This document shows positions 42,127 to 51,628 of a stretch of 52,214 nt of DNA, in pieces. Under the pieces are notes generated by a model. The model saw only the letters and a program-made list of their open reading frames with translations. It was not told the origin of the DNA and did not search any database. Numbering within the stretch: position 1 is the stretch's first letter; each line of letters begins with the position of its first letter. Made by a program: the position numbers and the translations under genes. The DNA lies in the NCBI GenBank assembly GCA_036004405.1, contig DASYRM010000224.1, positions 1 through 52,214 of the forward strand. Reading direction: 5' to 3'. Source of the stretch: DASYRM01 sp036004405 (GTDB taxonomy: Bacteria > Acidobacteriota > Vicinamibacteria > Vicinamibacterales > UBA2999).

Positions 42127-43133
42127 TGGTACCGCTCCCGGATCGTCGGCAACAGGTACTCACGAAACGCGCCCTCGAAATCGAACGCGGGCGCAAAACC
42201 CCAGTCGCGGCGCGCCGCCGAGTCGTCGACATCGGCAGGCCAGGAGTCCACGATCGCCTGGCGCTTGTCGTCGACCTGCCAGGTGAGCGCGACCCCGGGA
42301 AACGCGGACCGCACCCGGTCGTGAAGCTGCTGGGCCGTCGGCGCGAACGCCGACAGGTTATAGGCGGTCCGCGTCAGCAGGCCCGCCGGCGCCAGCGCCA
42401 GCTGCATCAGCGCTTCGATCGCATCCGGCATAGCCATAAACGGAATCTGCGTGTCGGGCCGCACAAAGCAGGCATAGGCCTCGCCGCGCGCCGCGGCGTG
42501 AATCATCTCCGGCGCGTAGTCGGAGGTGCCGCCGGCCGGCGTCGTGAGCGCGGAAATCAGGCCCGGAAACCGGACGCAGCGAAAGTCCACTCGGCCTGCC
42601 GACTGCGCGGCCAGCTGCTTGTAGTAGCGGGCGTAATAGCGTCCCAGGTGCTCACAGTAGAGCTTGTTGCAGCCGTACATCGTGCGCGGAGTGTTCCACT
42701 CGTCTTCACCCACGCGCCCCACGCGCCGCTTCGTGGCGAGGTCGGGCAGACCGTAGGCCGCAATCGAGGACGGGTACACGAATGTCACCGGCCGCCCGTG
42801 CGACTCGCCTTCCCGCTGCGAGAACTCCAAAAGCCGCAAGGTGCCCTCGACGTTCACCTCGTGGGCCGTGAGCGGGGTGAACTCGGCGCGCGTGGACAGG
42901 AGCGCTGCGAGGTGGAAGATGAGATCCACCTCGAACTCCGCCAGCACGCGCTCGAGCAGCGTTGTGTCGGTAATCGAGCCGGTGAACTCGCGGCGCACGA
43001 GCGGCGCCAGGCTATTGTCGAGCCGGGTGAGATCGACGGTGACGATCGGACGGCCCGCCCTGGCCAGCCGCGTGACGAGACCGTGTCCGATCTCGCCACC
43101 GGCCCCGGTGACCAGGGTGACGGGCGTCCGCAT
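42123..43133 (-). CDS. SDR-type L-threonine 3-dehydrogenase (epimerase-fold)
   Basis: A 336-residue extended SDR. Seen: VTGAGGEIG (the Rossmann Gly-rich loop, 8-16), FHLAALLST, NVEGTLRLLEF, VYPSSIAAYG, YGCNKLYCEH (Y-x-x-x-K) and RFPGLIS. It then has GGTSDYAPEMIHAAARGEAYACFVRPDTQIPFMAMPDAIEAL, a segment characteristic of the SDR threonine dehydrogenases rather than UDP-sugar epimerases. The reaction would be L-Thr + NAD to 2-amino-3-ketobutyrate; the usual partner kbl is not in the window. It is the first gene of the downstream run, four-base overlap with the next. Its start codon is inside a 16-bp palindrome with a TAGAAT box just upstream. Confidence 0.85.
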   Translation of the reverse strand: MRTPVTLVTGAGGEIGHGLVTRLARAGRPIVTVDLTRLDNSLAPLVRREFTGSITDTTLLERVLAEFEVDLIFHLAALLSTRAEFTPLTAHEVNVEGTLRLLEFSQREGESHGRPVTFVYPSSIAAYGLPDLATKRRVGRVGEDEWNTPRTMYGCNKLYCEHLGRYYARYYKQLAAQSAGRVDFRCVRFPGLISALTTPAGGTSDYAPEMIHAAARGEAYACFVRPDTQIPFMAMPDAIEALMQLALAPAGLLTRTAYNLSAFAPTAQQLHDRVRSAFPGVALTWQVDDKRQAIVDSWPADVDDSAARRDWGFAPAFDFEGAFREYLLPTIRERYQ

Positions 43134-43149
43134 ATGCGGACCTATTCTA
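43126..43149 (-). promoter_or_regulatory. TAGAAT box and palindrome over the SDR start codon
   Basis: TAGAAT (43149-43144, minus strand) ends ten bases before the ATG, implying a leader of only a few bases. The perfect palindrome GTCCGCATATGCGGAC (43126-43141) is centred on the first base of the start codon. It could be an operator covering the start site or an mRNA hairpin that sequesters the ATG. No -35 is evident; the upstream bases belong to the repeat at 43166. Confidence 0.5.
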
Positions 43150-43165
43150 GTGGCTGGTTGAGAAT

Positions 43166-43197
43166 GTAGAGGCGGACCTGACCAGGTCCGCCTCTAC
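43166..43197. repeat. palindromic element, simple form
   Basis: GTAGAGGCGGACCT-gacc-AGGTCCGCCTCTAC, a perfect 14-bp stem, in the 70-bp gap between the AIM24 and SDR genes (both minus strand). Confidence 0.9.
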
Positions 43198-43203
43198 GTA
43201 CGA

Positions 43204-44235
43204 CTAGTCGTTGTCGCCGTCGAGCAATCCGCCGAGCCCGCCGAGGATCGATCCTTCGCCAACGCGCTTGCCGCCCGCCGACGGCGCCGCCTTGTAGATG
43301 CGATCGGCCATACGGCTGAACGGCAGCGACTGCAGCCACACGCGTCCGGGTCCTGTGAGGGCGGCGAAGAACAGCCCCTCGCCGCCGAAGAGCGCCGTCT
43401 TGATCTTGCCGACGAACTGGATGTCGTAGGCCACGGTCGGTTGCAGCGCGACGAGACATCCGGTGTCCACCCGCAGCGTCTGACCCGCCGCCAGATCCAC
43501 GGGATGGACGGTGCCGCCGGCGTGGCAGAAGGTCAGCCCGTCGCCTTCGAGCTTCTGCATGATGAAGCCCTCGCCGCCGAACAGGCCGACGCCGATTTTG
43601 CGCTGGAAGGCGATGCCGATCGACACGCCCTTGGCCGCGCAGAGGAACGAGTCCTTCTGGCAGATCAGGGTCCCCCCCATCTGCTTCAGATCCATCGCCA
43701 GGATCTTGCCGGGATACGGGGCGGCAAAGGCGACCTGCTGCTTGCCGCTGCCCTGATTGGTGAACACCGTCATGAACAGGCTTTCACCAGTTATCAGGCG
43801 CTTGCCAGCGCCCAGCAGCGCGCCCATCACGCCGCTCCGTTGCTGCGATCCGTCGCCGAACACGGTCTCCATCTGGATGCCGGGCGTCATGTACATCATC
43901 GAGCCTGCCTCGGCCACGGCGCTTTCACCGGGATCGAGCTCGACCTCGACAAACTGCATCTCGCTGCCGAGAATCTTGAAATCGATCTCGTGGGCGCGCT
44001 GGCCGGGGCTGATGGGCGGTGGCACCGCGGCGGGCGCCGCCTTCGCTCCCGGCACCTTGAGATAGGACTCCAGCTGCGGCACGTCCTTGAGCGGCGTCCA
44101 GTTCGCCATGCCCGCCGAGAAGACGAGCGTGTTGCCGTCGATCGTGCCGTTCCTCAGGTTGGTGACGACGTCTTCCTGCGAGACCGGTCCGACCTGATGG
44201 CCGCCGATGGCCATGTACCACTGCTCTTGTGCCAT
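43204..44235 (-). CDS. AIM24-family protein with N-terminal GYF_2 domain
   Basis: A 343-residue protein. Residues 1-60 are GYF_2-like (WYMAIGGHQVGPVSQEDVVTNLRNGTIDGNTLVFSAGMANWTPLKDVPQLESYL), a short peptide-binding module. Residues about 80-320 are an AIM24/TIGR00266 domain, a trimeric double beta-helix-like barrel: IDFKILGSEMQFVEVELDPGESAVAEAGSMMYMTPGIQMET, ESLFMTVFTNQG, GGTLICQKDSFLCAAKGVSIGIAF, FGGEGFIMQKLEGDGLTFCHAGGTV and GGEGLFFAALTGPGRVWLQSLP. No signal peptide. It is 20 bp downstream of the TerB-like gene and probably works with it and the ABC exporter. The biochemical role of AIM24 proteins in bacteria is not settled. Confidence 0.88.
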   Translation of the reverse strand: MAQEQWYMAIGGHQVGPVSQEDVVTNLRNGTIDGNTLVFSAGMANWTPLKDVPQLESYLKVPGAKAAPAAVPPPISPGQRAHEIDFKILGSEMQFVEVELDPGESAVAEAGSMMYMTPGIQMETVFGDGSQQRSGVMGALLGAGKRLITGESLFMTVFTNQGSGKQQVAFAAPYPGKILAMDLKQMGGTLICQKDSFLCAAKGVSIGIAFQRKIGVGLFGGEGFIMQKLEGDGLTFCHAGGTVHPVDLAAGQTLRVDTGCLVALQPTVAYDIQFVGKIKTALFGGEGLFFAALTGPGRVWLQSLPFSRMADRIYKAAPSAGGKRVGEGSILGGLGGLLDGDND

Positions 44236-44255
44236 GTCTCCTCTCCAGGAGGCGG

Positions 44256-44963
44256 CTACGTATGTTCCGGAGCCGCGTCGATCTGTTTCGCCGCCGCCGC
44301 TTCCAGCTGCTGCACTGCCGCCGGGTCGAGCCCGAGCAGGTTGGCCAGCTGCGCGAGATAGATACGTTCCGCGCCGCCAACCTGTTCGTCGGCGCGCACG
44401 ACGGCGAAGGCCAGGCTGTACAGCGTGGCCCGTTGCGCCGGCTCGGTGACGCCGGCGACGATCTCCGCCAGCGGTCGCGGCTGCTGCAGTTCGCGCTCCA
44501 CCAGGTCGGCGAGTCCAGCCTCGCTCGCCCGCGCCAGCACGGTCGTGCGTTCCTCAGAGCCGAGCGCGCCGTCGGCCTGCGCGGCGGAGAGTGCCAGCCG
44601 CACCATGCGCGTGGCGTCGCTCATTGGCGCCGCCACCGAGGCGCCCACGGCCCGCAGCGGCGGCATCGATCCGCCGTCGCCAAGGCTACGGTGGACAGGC
44701 GTCACCGGTTGTGCACCGCCGCCCGGGTTGAGCCCGGCGCCCGACGTGTTCAGTCCCGCGCCGCCGGTGGCCGCCTGCTCCTGCCCGCCCTGGAGCGTTT
44801 CGAAGATGCCCCACGCCACGCCGGCCGCGGTCATCAACGCAGCCGGATGGGAGAGCAGCGTGCTGCCGGCGCTCGCCATGTACCCCATCGCCCGCCGGCC
44901 GCGCCGGCGACGCCCGCCGAGCACCGCCTGCATCACGCCGTTGAACAGTGCGCTTTCGTCCAT
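44256..44963 (-). CDS. TerB/DUF533-like protein
   Basis: A 235-residue protein. The N-terminal 90 residues contain a basic patch GGRRRRGRRA and a weakly hydrophobic stretch (LMTAAGVAWGIFETL) that may associate with the membrane. A Gly/Pro-rich linker follows. The C-terminal 110 residues (MVRLALSAAQADGALGSEERTTVLARASEAGL, LYSLAFAVVRADEQVGGAERIYLAQLANLLGL) have the TerB-like acidic helical repeats, including two D-x-x-x-G-x-x-E/E-R metal-type loops. This matches the DUF533 group. The stop of the ABC transporter gene is 2 bp upstream, so translation is coupled. With AIM24 downstream the three genes form a compact unit; tellurite resistance should not be assumed from the fold name. Confidence 0.82.
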   Translation of the reverse strand: MDESALFNGVMQAVLGGRRRRGRRAMGYMASAGSTLLSHPAALMTAAGVAWGIFETLQGGQEQAATGGAGLNTSGAGLNPGGGAQPVTPVHRSLGDGGSMPPLRAVGASVAAPMSDATRMVRLALSAAQADGALGSEERTTVLARASEAGLADLVERELQQPRPLAEIVAGVTEPAQRATLYSLAFAVVRADEQVGGAERIYLAQLANLLGLDPAAVQQLEAAAAKQIDAAPEHT

Positions 44964-44965
44964 GG

Positions 44966-46894
44966 CTAGAGAACGCTCCCGACGCGCGGGGTGGACACCG
45001 CCGGCTGTTCGGGCTCCGGCGTGAAGTCCTCTCCGGGGTTGATGAACCGATCGGTCTCGAACTTGTACTGCTTGTCGTACAACTGCCGGTAGCGGCCGTT
45101 GGCCGCCAGCAGCTCCGCGTGCGAGCCGCGCTCCACGATCTCGCCGGCTTCGATCACCAGGATCTGATCCGCGCTTCGGATCGTGGACAGGCGGTGGGCG
45201 ATGACGAACGTGGTGCGGCCCTGGCGCAGGCGGCGCAGCCCGTCCTGAATCATCTGCTCGCTCTCGCTGTCGAGGCTCGAGGTGGCTTCGTCCAGGATGA
45301 GAATGCGCGGGCTCGAGAGGATGGCGCGGGCAATCGAGACGCGCTGGCGCTGACCGCCCGAGAGCTTGACGCCGCGCTCGCCCACGATGGTGTCGTAGCC
45401 CTGCGGGAACTGCGAGACGAACTCGTCGCAGTGCGCGATGCGGCACGCCTCGACGATCTCGTCGCGGCTGGCACCGGGCCGGGCGTAGCCGACGTTTTCG
45501 GCAATCGTGCCGTCGAACAGGAAACTCTCCTGCAGCACCGACGCGAGCTGCTCGCGGTACTCGCCCAGCCGCAAGTCGGCGAGATCGCGTCCGTCAATCA
45601 GGATGCGCCCCTGCGTCGGCCGGTTGAACGCCATCACCAGGCCGATGAGCGTGCTCTTTCCCGAGCCGCTCGAGCCCACGAGCGCCGTGGTGGTGCCGGC
45701 ACCGGCTTCGAACGAGATGCCCTTCAGCACCGGCTGGCCCTCGTTGTACTCGAACCACACGCTGTCGAACGCCACCGTGCCGACCAGCGACCCGACCTCG
45801 GCGCGCGCGGCGTCCTCCTGGGTCTCAGTGGACATCTCCATCACTTCGCGGATGCGGTCCAGCCCGGCAAACGCCTCGGTGATCTGCGTGCCGATTGAGG
45901 CGATGCCCACGAGCGGCGCCGCCACGATGCCGATGAAGAAGATGTAGGTGATGAGGTCGCCGAGCGTCATCTCGCCGGCGATCACGGACTGGCCGCCCAA
46001 CCAGATCATCAGCACGCCCACCACGCCGATCACCGCGGTGGCACCCGCGCTCGTGGCCGAGACGCCGGTCATCGACTGTGCGATGTTGCGGAACAGCTTG
46101 TGCGCGCCCTTGGTGAAGACGATCTCTTCGCGCTTCTCCGCCGTGTAGGACTTGACGATGCGGATGCCGCCGAGCGCTTCCGTCAGGCGCCCGGTCACCT
46201 CGGCGTTGATCTTGCCGCGCTCACGGAAGAGCGGCCGCAGCGTGTTGAACGCGTAGGCCATGCCGCCGCCGAAGATCGCGAGCACGAAAATGGTGATGAG
46301 CGTGAGGTGCCAGTTCAGCCAGAGCAGGACAGCCAGCCCCATTGCGGCCGTCACGAAGCCGCCGACCAGCTGCACGAGGCCGGTGCCGACCAGGTTGCGG
46401 ATGCCCTCGGCGTCCGACATGATGCGCGACACTAGAACGCCGGTCTTGGTAGAGTCGAAGTAGCGCACCGGCAGGCGCATGATGTGCGCCTGGACCCGCT
46501 TGCGCATGTCGGTGATCGCGCGCTGGGCCGCCACGCCAAGAATCTGCGACAGCGCGAACCCGGTGACGGCGGTGACCAGCGTCGCCGCGGCCGCGGCGAG
46601 CGCGATCGGCACCAGCAGCTCCGACCGCCCCTTCGCGAGCACTTCGTCCACGATCCATTTCGACGTGAGCGGCAGGACCAGCTGCGACACTCGGCTCACC
46701 AGCATGAGCGCGAGGCCGATGGTCAGCCGGCGGCGATGGGCCCAGACCAGCTGCCGCGCCTCGCGCCAGGCGGCGGAGGCCGACACCTTGTTCTTCTTCT
46801 GAGGCTCAGCCACGGAGATGTGCACTGTACTACGACGCACGCGCTCGCCGGTTCCGTGTCCGCCGAGCGCGCCCATTCTGCCTAATTGAGCCAT
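44966..46894 (-). CDS. ABC exporter, fused membrane and ATPase domains (MsbA/LmrA-like)
   Basis: About 642 residues. Six membrane helices lie in the first half (RRLTIGLALMLVSRVSQLVL, LLVPIALAAAAATLVTAVTGF, LVQLVGGFVTAAMGLAVLLWL, LITIFVLAIFGGGMAYAF, AVIGVVGVLMIWLG, LITYIFFIGIVAAPLVGI). The C-terminal half is a nucleotide-binding domain with Walker A GSSGSGKST, signature LSGGQRQRVSIARA, Walker B ILILDEATSSLD and H-loop IAHRLSTI. It forms homodimers that export lipids, peptides or drugs; the substrate is not readable. The start at 46894 was chosen to avoid overlap with apaG; internal starts at 46876 or later are possible, and no ribosome-binding site is clear. It leads the TerB-AIM24 unit. Confidence 0.92.
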   Translation of the reverse strand: MAQLGRMGALGGHGTGERVRRSTVHISVAEPQKKNKVSASAAWREARQLVWAHRRRLTIGLALMLVSRVSQLVLPLTSKWIVDEVLAKGRSELLVPIALAAAAATLVTAVTGFALSQILGVAAQRAITDMRKRVQAHIMRLPVRYFDSTKTGVLVSRIMSDAEGIRNLVGTGLVQLVGGFVTAAMGLAVLLWLNWHLTLITIFVLAIFGGGMAYAFNTLRPLFRERGKINAEVTGRLTEALGGIRIVKSYTAEKREEIVFTKGAHKLFRNIAQSMTGVSATSAGATAVIGVVGVLMIWLGGQSVIAGEMTLGDLITYIFFIGIVAAPLVGIASIGTQITEAFAGLDRIREVMEMSTETQEDAARAEVGSLVGTVAFDSVWFEYNEGQPVLKGISFEAGAGTTTALVGSSGSGKSTLIGLVMAFNRPTQGRILIDGRDLADLRLGEYREQLASVLQESFLFDGTIAENVGYARPGASRDEIVEACRIAHCDEFVSQFPQGYDTIVGERGVKLSGGQRQRVSIARAILSSPRILILDEATSSLDSESEQMIQDGLRRLRQGRTTFVIAHRLSTIRSADQILVIEAGEIVERGSHAELLAANGRYRQLYDKQYKFETDRFINPGEDFTPEPEQPAVSTPRVGSVL

Positions 46895-46896
46895 GC

Positions 46897-46902
46897 GATA
46901 AT
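46897..46902 (+). promoter_or_regulatory. candidate apaG -10 box
   Basis: GATAAT lies 20 bases upstream of the apaG ATG in a locally AT-rich stretch between divergent genes. No -35 match is visible at 16-18 bases, so this is a weak call. Confidence 0.35.
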
Positions 46903-46922
46903 CGTCTGCCGGTAATCTACGT

Positions 46923-47381
46923 ATGAGCGACACAACCGCCCGCGGCCCCCGCAGGGCCGCCGATGCCACCGCCGACGCACCCGTCCAGGGGGTCCGCACC
47001 AGCGACTGCACGACCCGCGGCATCCGCATCGAGGTGCGCAGCGAGTTCCTTGCGGAGCGCAGCTCGCCCCGCGAGGAGCAGTACCTGTTTCAATACCACG
47101 TCCGCATCTCGAACGTCGGCACGGAAACGGCGCAGCTCGTTTCCCGTGAGTGGATCATCACCAACGCGGACGGCGAGGTCGAGCGCGTCAAGGGCCCCGG
47201 CGTGGTCGGTGAGAAGCCGATGCTGCCGCCGGGTGGCGTGTTCGAGTACACGAGCTTCTGCCCCCTCAAGACGGCTGTCGGCACCATGCAGGGCAGCTAC
47301 CAGATGGTGACACCGGACGGCACGCGCTTCGACGCGGCCATCAGCGCTTTTACGCTGGCCGTACCAAGATCCCTGCACTAA
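46923..47381 (+). CDS. apaG: ApaG-family protein
   Basis: A 152-residue protein. Residues about 24-150 form the ApaG fibronectin-III-like beta-sandwich: TRGIRIEVRSEFLAERSSPREEQYLFQYHVRISNVGTETAQLVSREWIITNADGEVERVKGPGVVGEKPMLPPGGVFEYTSFCPL, then GTMQGSYQMVTPDG. The glycine-rich GPGVVGEKP loop is the family hallmark. A 22-residue Ala/Arg-rich N-terminal tail precedes it. ApaG is known from the apaGH locus with the Ap4A hydrolase gene and in eukaryotic F-box proteins. Here it stands alone between divergent and convergent genes. Its role, perhaps phosphate-compound binding or inhibition of RNA 5' capping metabolism, is not settled. Confidence 0.93.
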   Translation: MSDTTARGPRRAADATADAPVQGVRTSDCTTRGIRIEVRSEFLAERSSPREEQYLFQYHVRISNVGTETAQLVSREWIITNADGEVERVKGPGVVGEKPMLPPGGVFEYTSFCPLKTAVGTMQGSYQMVTPDGTRFDAAISAFTLAVPRSLH

Positions 47382-47393
47382 GTCGAGCCACCC

Positions 47394-47503
47394 GGTCAGG
47401 TGGGTCAGGTAAGTCAGGTGGGCCAGGTGGGCCAGGTGGGGAAAGCACTTGTCACAAGAGCTCTCCCTACCTGACTCACCCGACCTACCTGACCTACCTG
47501 ACC
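47394..47503. repeat. inverted pair of 9-bp tandem arrays between convergent genes
   Basis: Left: five 9-mers (GGTCAGGTG, GGTCAGGTA, AGTCAGGTG, GGCCAGGTG, GGCCAGGTG; 47394-47438), 12 bases after the apaG stop. Right: four inverted 9-mers (ACCTGACTC, ACCCGACCT, ACCTGACCT, ACCTGACC; 47469-47503), 12 bases before the ubiD stop. The loop of 30 bases contains CACTTGTCACAAG, itself a short inverted repeat. Confidence 0.9.
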
Positions 47504-47515
47504 AGAGGCGCGCGC

Positions 47516-49312
47516 TCAGTCCAGGTGCGCTCTCTCTGAATCCCCCATTTCAACGGGCGCGCTCGGAAAGTACTCCTTCCAGCGCCGCGTCACCAGCGCG
47601 GCGGTGCCCTCATCGCACGACAGCTCCTTGGGCAGGCCGGGCTTCACCCGCGCGTCGATCACGATCGGAAACCGATAGGCGATGTGGTTCCGCACGATCT
47701 CGCGGGACGGCGCATGGATGTCGGCGGCGGGCTCGAAGCGCGTAAACGTCGTCCACAGGAAGTTCATGTCGCTGCGCGCGGCCCGCGCGGCATCATCGGT
47801 CAGCACCACGAGCGGCCACTCGGCAAACGCCGGGTCGGCAGCGACCCGGGCCGCCACGCCGGGCTCGTCGGCCCACGACGGAGTCTCCGCCACCAGGCAG
47901 CCGCGGCAGAACACGCGGACGTCGCGCACGCCCATGGGCGCCGTCCCGGTGAACTTCCGCGGCAGGTCGCGTAGCGCGTCGCCGAGCCCGAGCCACACGC
48001 CCTTCGAGCCCAGATTCACCGCCGGCCCGGTGTAGTCGAGGGTGTCCATCGACAGATTCGAAAACACGTAGAGGTCGGTCTCGGGGCGCGTGCGCGCGAG
48101 CACGTGCTCGAGCGTGGCCTTGAAGTCGCGCAGCTCCACCGGGCGATCGGTGACCAGCAGGAACTTGGTGAGCGACAACTGCCCTTCGCCGAGGATGCGG
48201 AACGCGCTCGCCATCGCCTCGCGCGCGTAGCGCTGCTTGACGACGGCGGCGCCCAGTGAGTGGTAGCCGGTCTCGCCGTACGACCAGAGCTGCTCCACCG
48301 CCGGCATCACGAGCGGAAAGAGCGGCGACAACAGCTCCTGCAGCAGGTCGCCGATGAAAAAGTCCTCCTGCCGCGGCTTCCCCACCACCGTCGCCGGGTC
48401 GATCGCGTCGGCGCGGTGCGCCATACGCTGCGCCGTGAACACCGGGTAGTCGTGCTGGAGCGAGTAGTAGCCGTAGTGATCGCCGAACGGTCCTTCGGGA
48501 CGCCGCACGCCTGGCGCCACCTCGCCCACGAGCGCGAACTCGGCCGACGCCACCAGCGGGTGCGGCCCCTGGCCGTGCACCTGCGGCAGCCGGCCGCCGG
48601 CGATGAGCGAGGCGAGCATCAGCTCCGGCACGTTCTCGGGCAGCGGCGCGACGGCCGAGAGAATCAGCGCCGGCGGCCCGCCGAGCATCACCGTGACGGG
48701 CAGGCTCTGCTGGCGCGCCTCGGCCACGGCGTAGTGATACCCGCCGCCCTTGCCGATCTGCCAGTGCATGCCGGCGCTGCGCGCGTCGTGCACGTGCATC
48801 CGGTACATGCCGAGGTTGTGGCCGTGGCGATCGGGGTGCGTGGTGTAGACGAGCGGCAGCGTGATGAAGGGACCGCCGTCCTCGGGCCACGACGTGATCG
48901 CCGGCAGCCGGTCCAGGCGCACGTCCTCCGTGACCCGATCGGTGACCGGACCGCTCGACACGCGCCGCGTGCCCACCTTGAGCAGCTCGAGCCCCACGTC
49001 GCGCGCGCCCCACAGCTTGCCGGGCGTCGGCGGCATCAGCGTCTCCGCCAGCTCGACGATCCGACGAATCAGGCGCAGCGGCCGCTCGCCAAAGGCAAGC
49101 TCGGCACGCCGCGCCGTGCCGAACAGGTTGGTCACGAGGCGGAAGTTCGAGCCCTGAACGTTGGTGAAGAGGAGCGCGGGGCCACCGGCCGCGATGACGC
49201 GCCGGTGGATCTCCGCCACCTCGAGGTGCGCGTCCACGGGCGCCTCCACCGTGACGATCGAGTGGTCGCGCTGGAGCTGCCCAATGAACGCGCGCAGATC
49301 GGGGAACGACAT
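47516..49312 (-). CDS. UbiD-family prenylated-FMN decarboxylase
   Basis: A 598-residue protein, longer than E. coli UbiD (497) but like other UbiD homologues of about 600 residues. It shows DLRAFIGQLQRDHSIVTVEAPVDAHLEVAEIHRRV, GPALLFTNV, GSNFRLVTNLFGT, ITSWPEDGGPFITLPLVYTTHPD, NLGMYRMHVHDARSAGMHWQIGKGGGYHY, the EGPFGDHYGYYS motif and LPKELSCDEGTAALVTRRWKEYF. Substrates of the family are aromatic or alpha,beta-unsaturated acids, including ubiquinone and menaquinone precursors; no ubiX or quinone gene is adjacent. The start at 49312 avoids overlap with dinB. It is 11 bp after dinB and probably in the ettA-dinB-ubiD transcript. Confidence 0.9.
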   Translation of the reverse strand: MSFPDLRAFIGQLQRDHSIVTVEAPVDAHLEVAEIHRRVIAAGGPALLFTNVQGSNFRLVTNLFGTARRAELAFGERPLRLIRRIVELAETLMPPTPGKLWGARDVGLELLKVGTRRVSSGPVTDRVTEDVRLDRLPAITSWPEDGGPFITLPLVYTTHPDRHGHNLGMYRMHVHDARSAGMHWQIGKGGGYHYAVAEARQQSLPVTVMLGGPPALILSAVAPLPENVPELMLASLIAGGRLPQVHGQGPHPLVASAEFALVGEVAPGVRRPEGPFGDHYGYYSLQHDYPVFTAQRMAHRADAIDPATVVGKPRQEDFFIGDLLQELLSPLFPLVMPAVEQLWSYGETGYHSLGAAVVKQRYAREAMASAFRILGEGQLSLTKFLLVTDRPVELRDFKATLEHVLARTRPETDLYVFSNLSMDTLDYTGPAVNLGSKGVWLGLGDALRDLPRKFTGTAPMGVRDVRVFCRGCLVAETPSWADEPGVAARVAADPAFAEWPLVVLTDDAARAARSDMNFLWTTFTRFEPAADIHAPSREIVRNHIAYRFPIVIDARVKPGLPKELSCDEGTAALVTRRWKEYFPSAPVEMGDSERAHLD

Positions 49313-49323
49313 CCGGCGGCGCG

Positions 49324-49842
49324 CTACGCCGTCGCCTGCACCGGATAGTCGGCGCTGTCGCCGTAGATGGGCGGCACCTTCGAGCCCATCGCGCGCAGGT
49401 ACGACGCCAGCTGCCCGCGGTGATGCGTGCTGTGGTTGTTGGCCATGCCGATGAACCAGGCGGCCGGCTGCTGCATCATCCCGAAGAAGTCCACCGGCTG
49501 CGCCAGGCGGTCGCCGGGCAGCGCGCGCAGTGCAGCCAGCCGCGCCGGCACTTCGCGCTGGTAGAACGCCACGACGTCCTTCACCGACCCGAACTGCGCC
49601 GCCGCCTGCTTGGCGGCCTCGGGATCCCAGTTGAACGCGCCGTCGATGACGCTCTGCAGGAACCACACGTCGGCGGTGGCCAGATGCGTGGCCAGCTCCC
49701 AGGCCGTGCGCGACTTGGCGTCCGGCTTGTAGTCGTGGCCCGTGTCGGGCACCGCCTCGAGCACTTTCGCCGTCATCGTGCTCTCCCGTTCGATGAGGCC
49801 CGTCAGATACTCCGCCAGAAACTTGGCTTGATCGGCGTTCAT
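49324..49842 (-). CDS. DinB-family protein
   Basis: A 172-residue four-helix-bundle protein. The three metal-ligand histidines of the DinB/YfiT fold appear to be in ATHLATADVWFLQ (near 52) and NHSTHHRGQLASYLRAMG (near 135-140). It ends KVPPIYGDSADYPVQATA. A strong AAAGGAGA lies about eight bases before the ATG at 49842. DinB-fold enzymes include bacillithiol or mycothiol S-transferases and uncharacterised damage-linked proteins; the substrate here is unknown. It lies 42 bp downstream of ettA and 11 bp before ubiD. Confidence 0.88.
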   Translation of the reverse strand: MNADQAKFLAEYLTGLIERESTMTAKVLEAVPDTGHDYKPDAKSRTAWELATHLATADVWFLQSVIDGAFNWDPEAAKQAAAQFGSVKDVVAFYQREVPARLAALRALPGDRLAQPVDFFGMMQQPAAWFIGMANNHSTHHRGQLASYLRAMGSKVPPIYGDSADYPVQATA

Positions 49843-49884
49843 GACCGTTCTCCTTTCAGTGAGCCGCGGCGCATCGCGGCGCCG

Positions 49885-51555
<1,671 letters not shown>

Positions 51556-51582
51556 TCGATTCAGAAGGGATTCAAAACGACG

Positions 51583-51591
51583 AGTATAACA
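51583..51591 (-). promoter_or_regulatory. extended -10 promoter of ettA
   Basis: On the minus strand TGTTATACT (51591-51583) is a TGn-TATACT extended -10. The predicted start near 51576 gives a leader of about 20 bases. The TG overlaps the edge of the palindromic element at 51591-51612, so folding or protein binding there could affect the promoter. No -35 match is seen, as is common with extended -10 promoters. Confidence 0.55.
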
Positions 51592-51612
51592 GGCGGACCT
51601 GAAGGTCCGCCT
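51591..51612. repeat. palindromic element, short form
   Basis: AGGCGGACCT-ga-AGGTCCGCCT followed by CTACG, in the 73-bp gap between the M16 gene and ettA. The left GTAG arm seen in other copies is missing (AACAGGCGG instead). Confidence 0.85.
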
Positions 51613-51628
51613 CTACGAAAGCCCCCGG

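Noticed and set aside
44256..44963. Tellurite-resistance operon
   Set aside because: Only a TerB-like fold is present; no TerC, TerD or TerZ proteins accompany it, so resistance should not be inferred.
47394..47503. CRISPR-like array
   Set aside because: The units are 9 bp, contiguous, with no spacers, and occur as an inverted pair. No cas gene is in the window.
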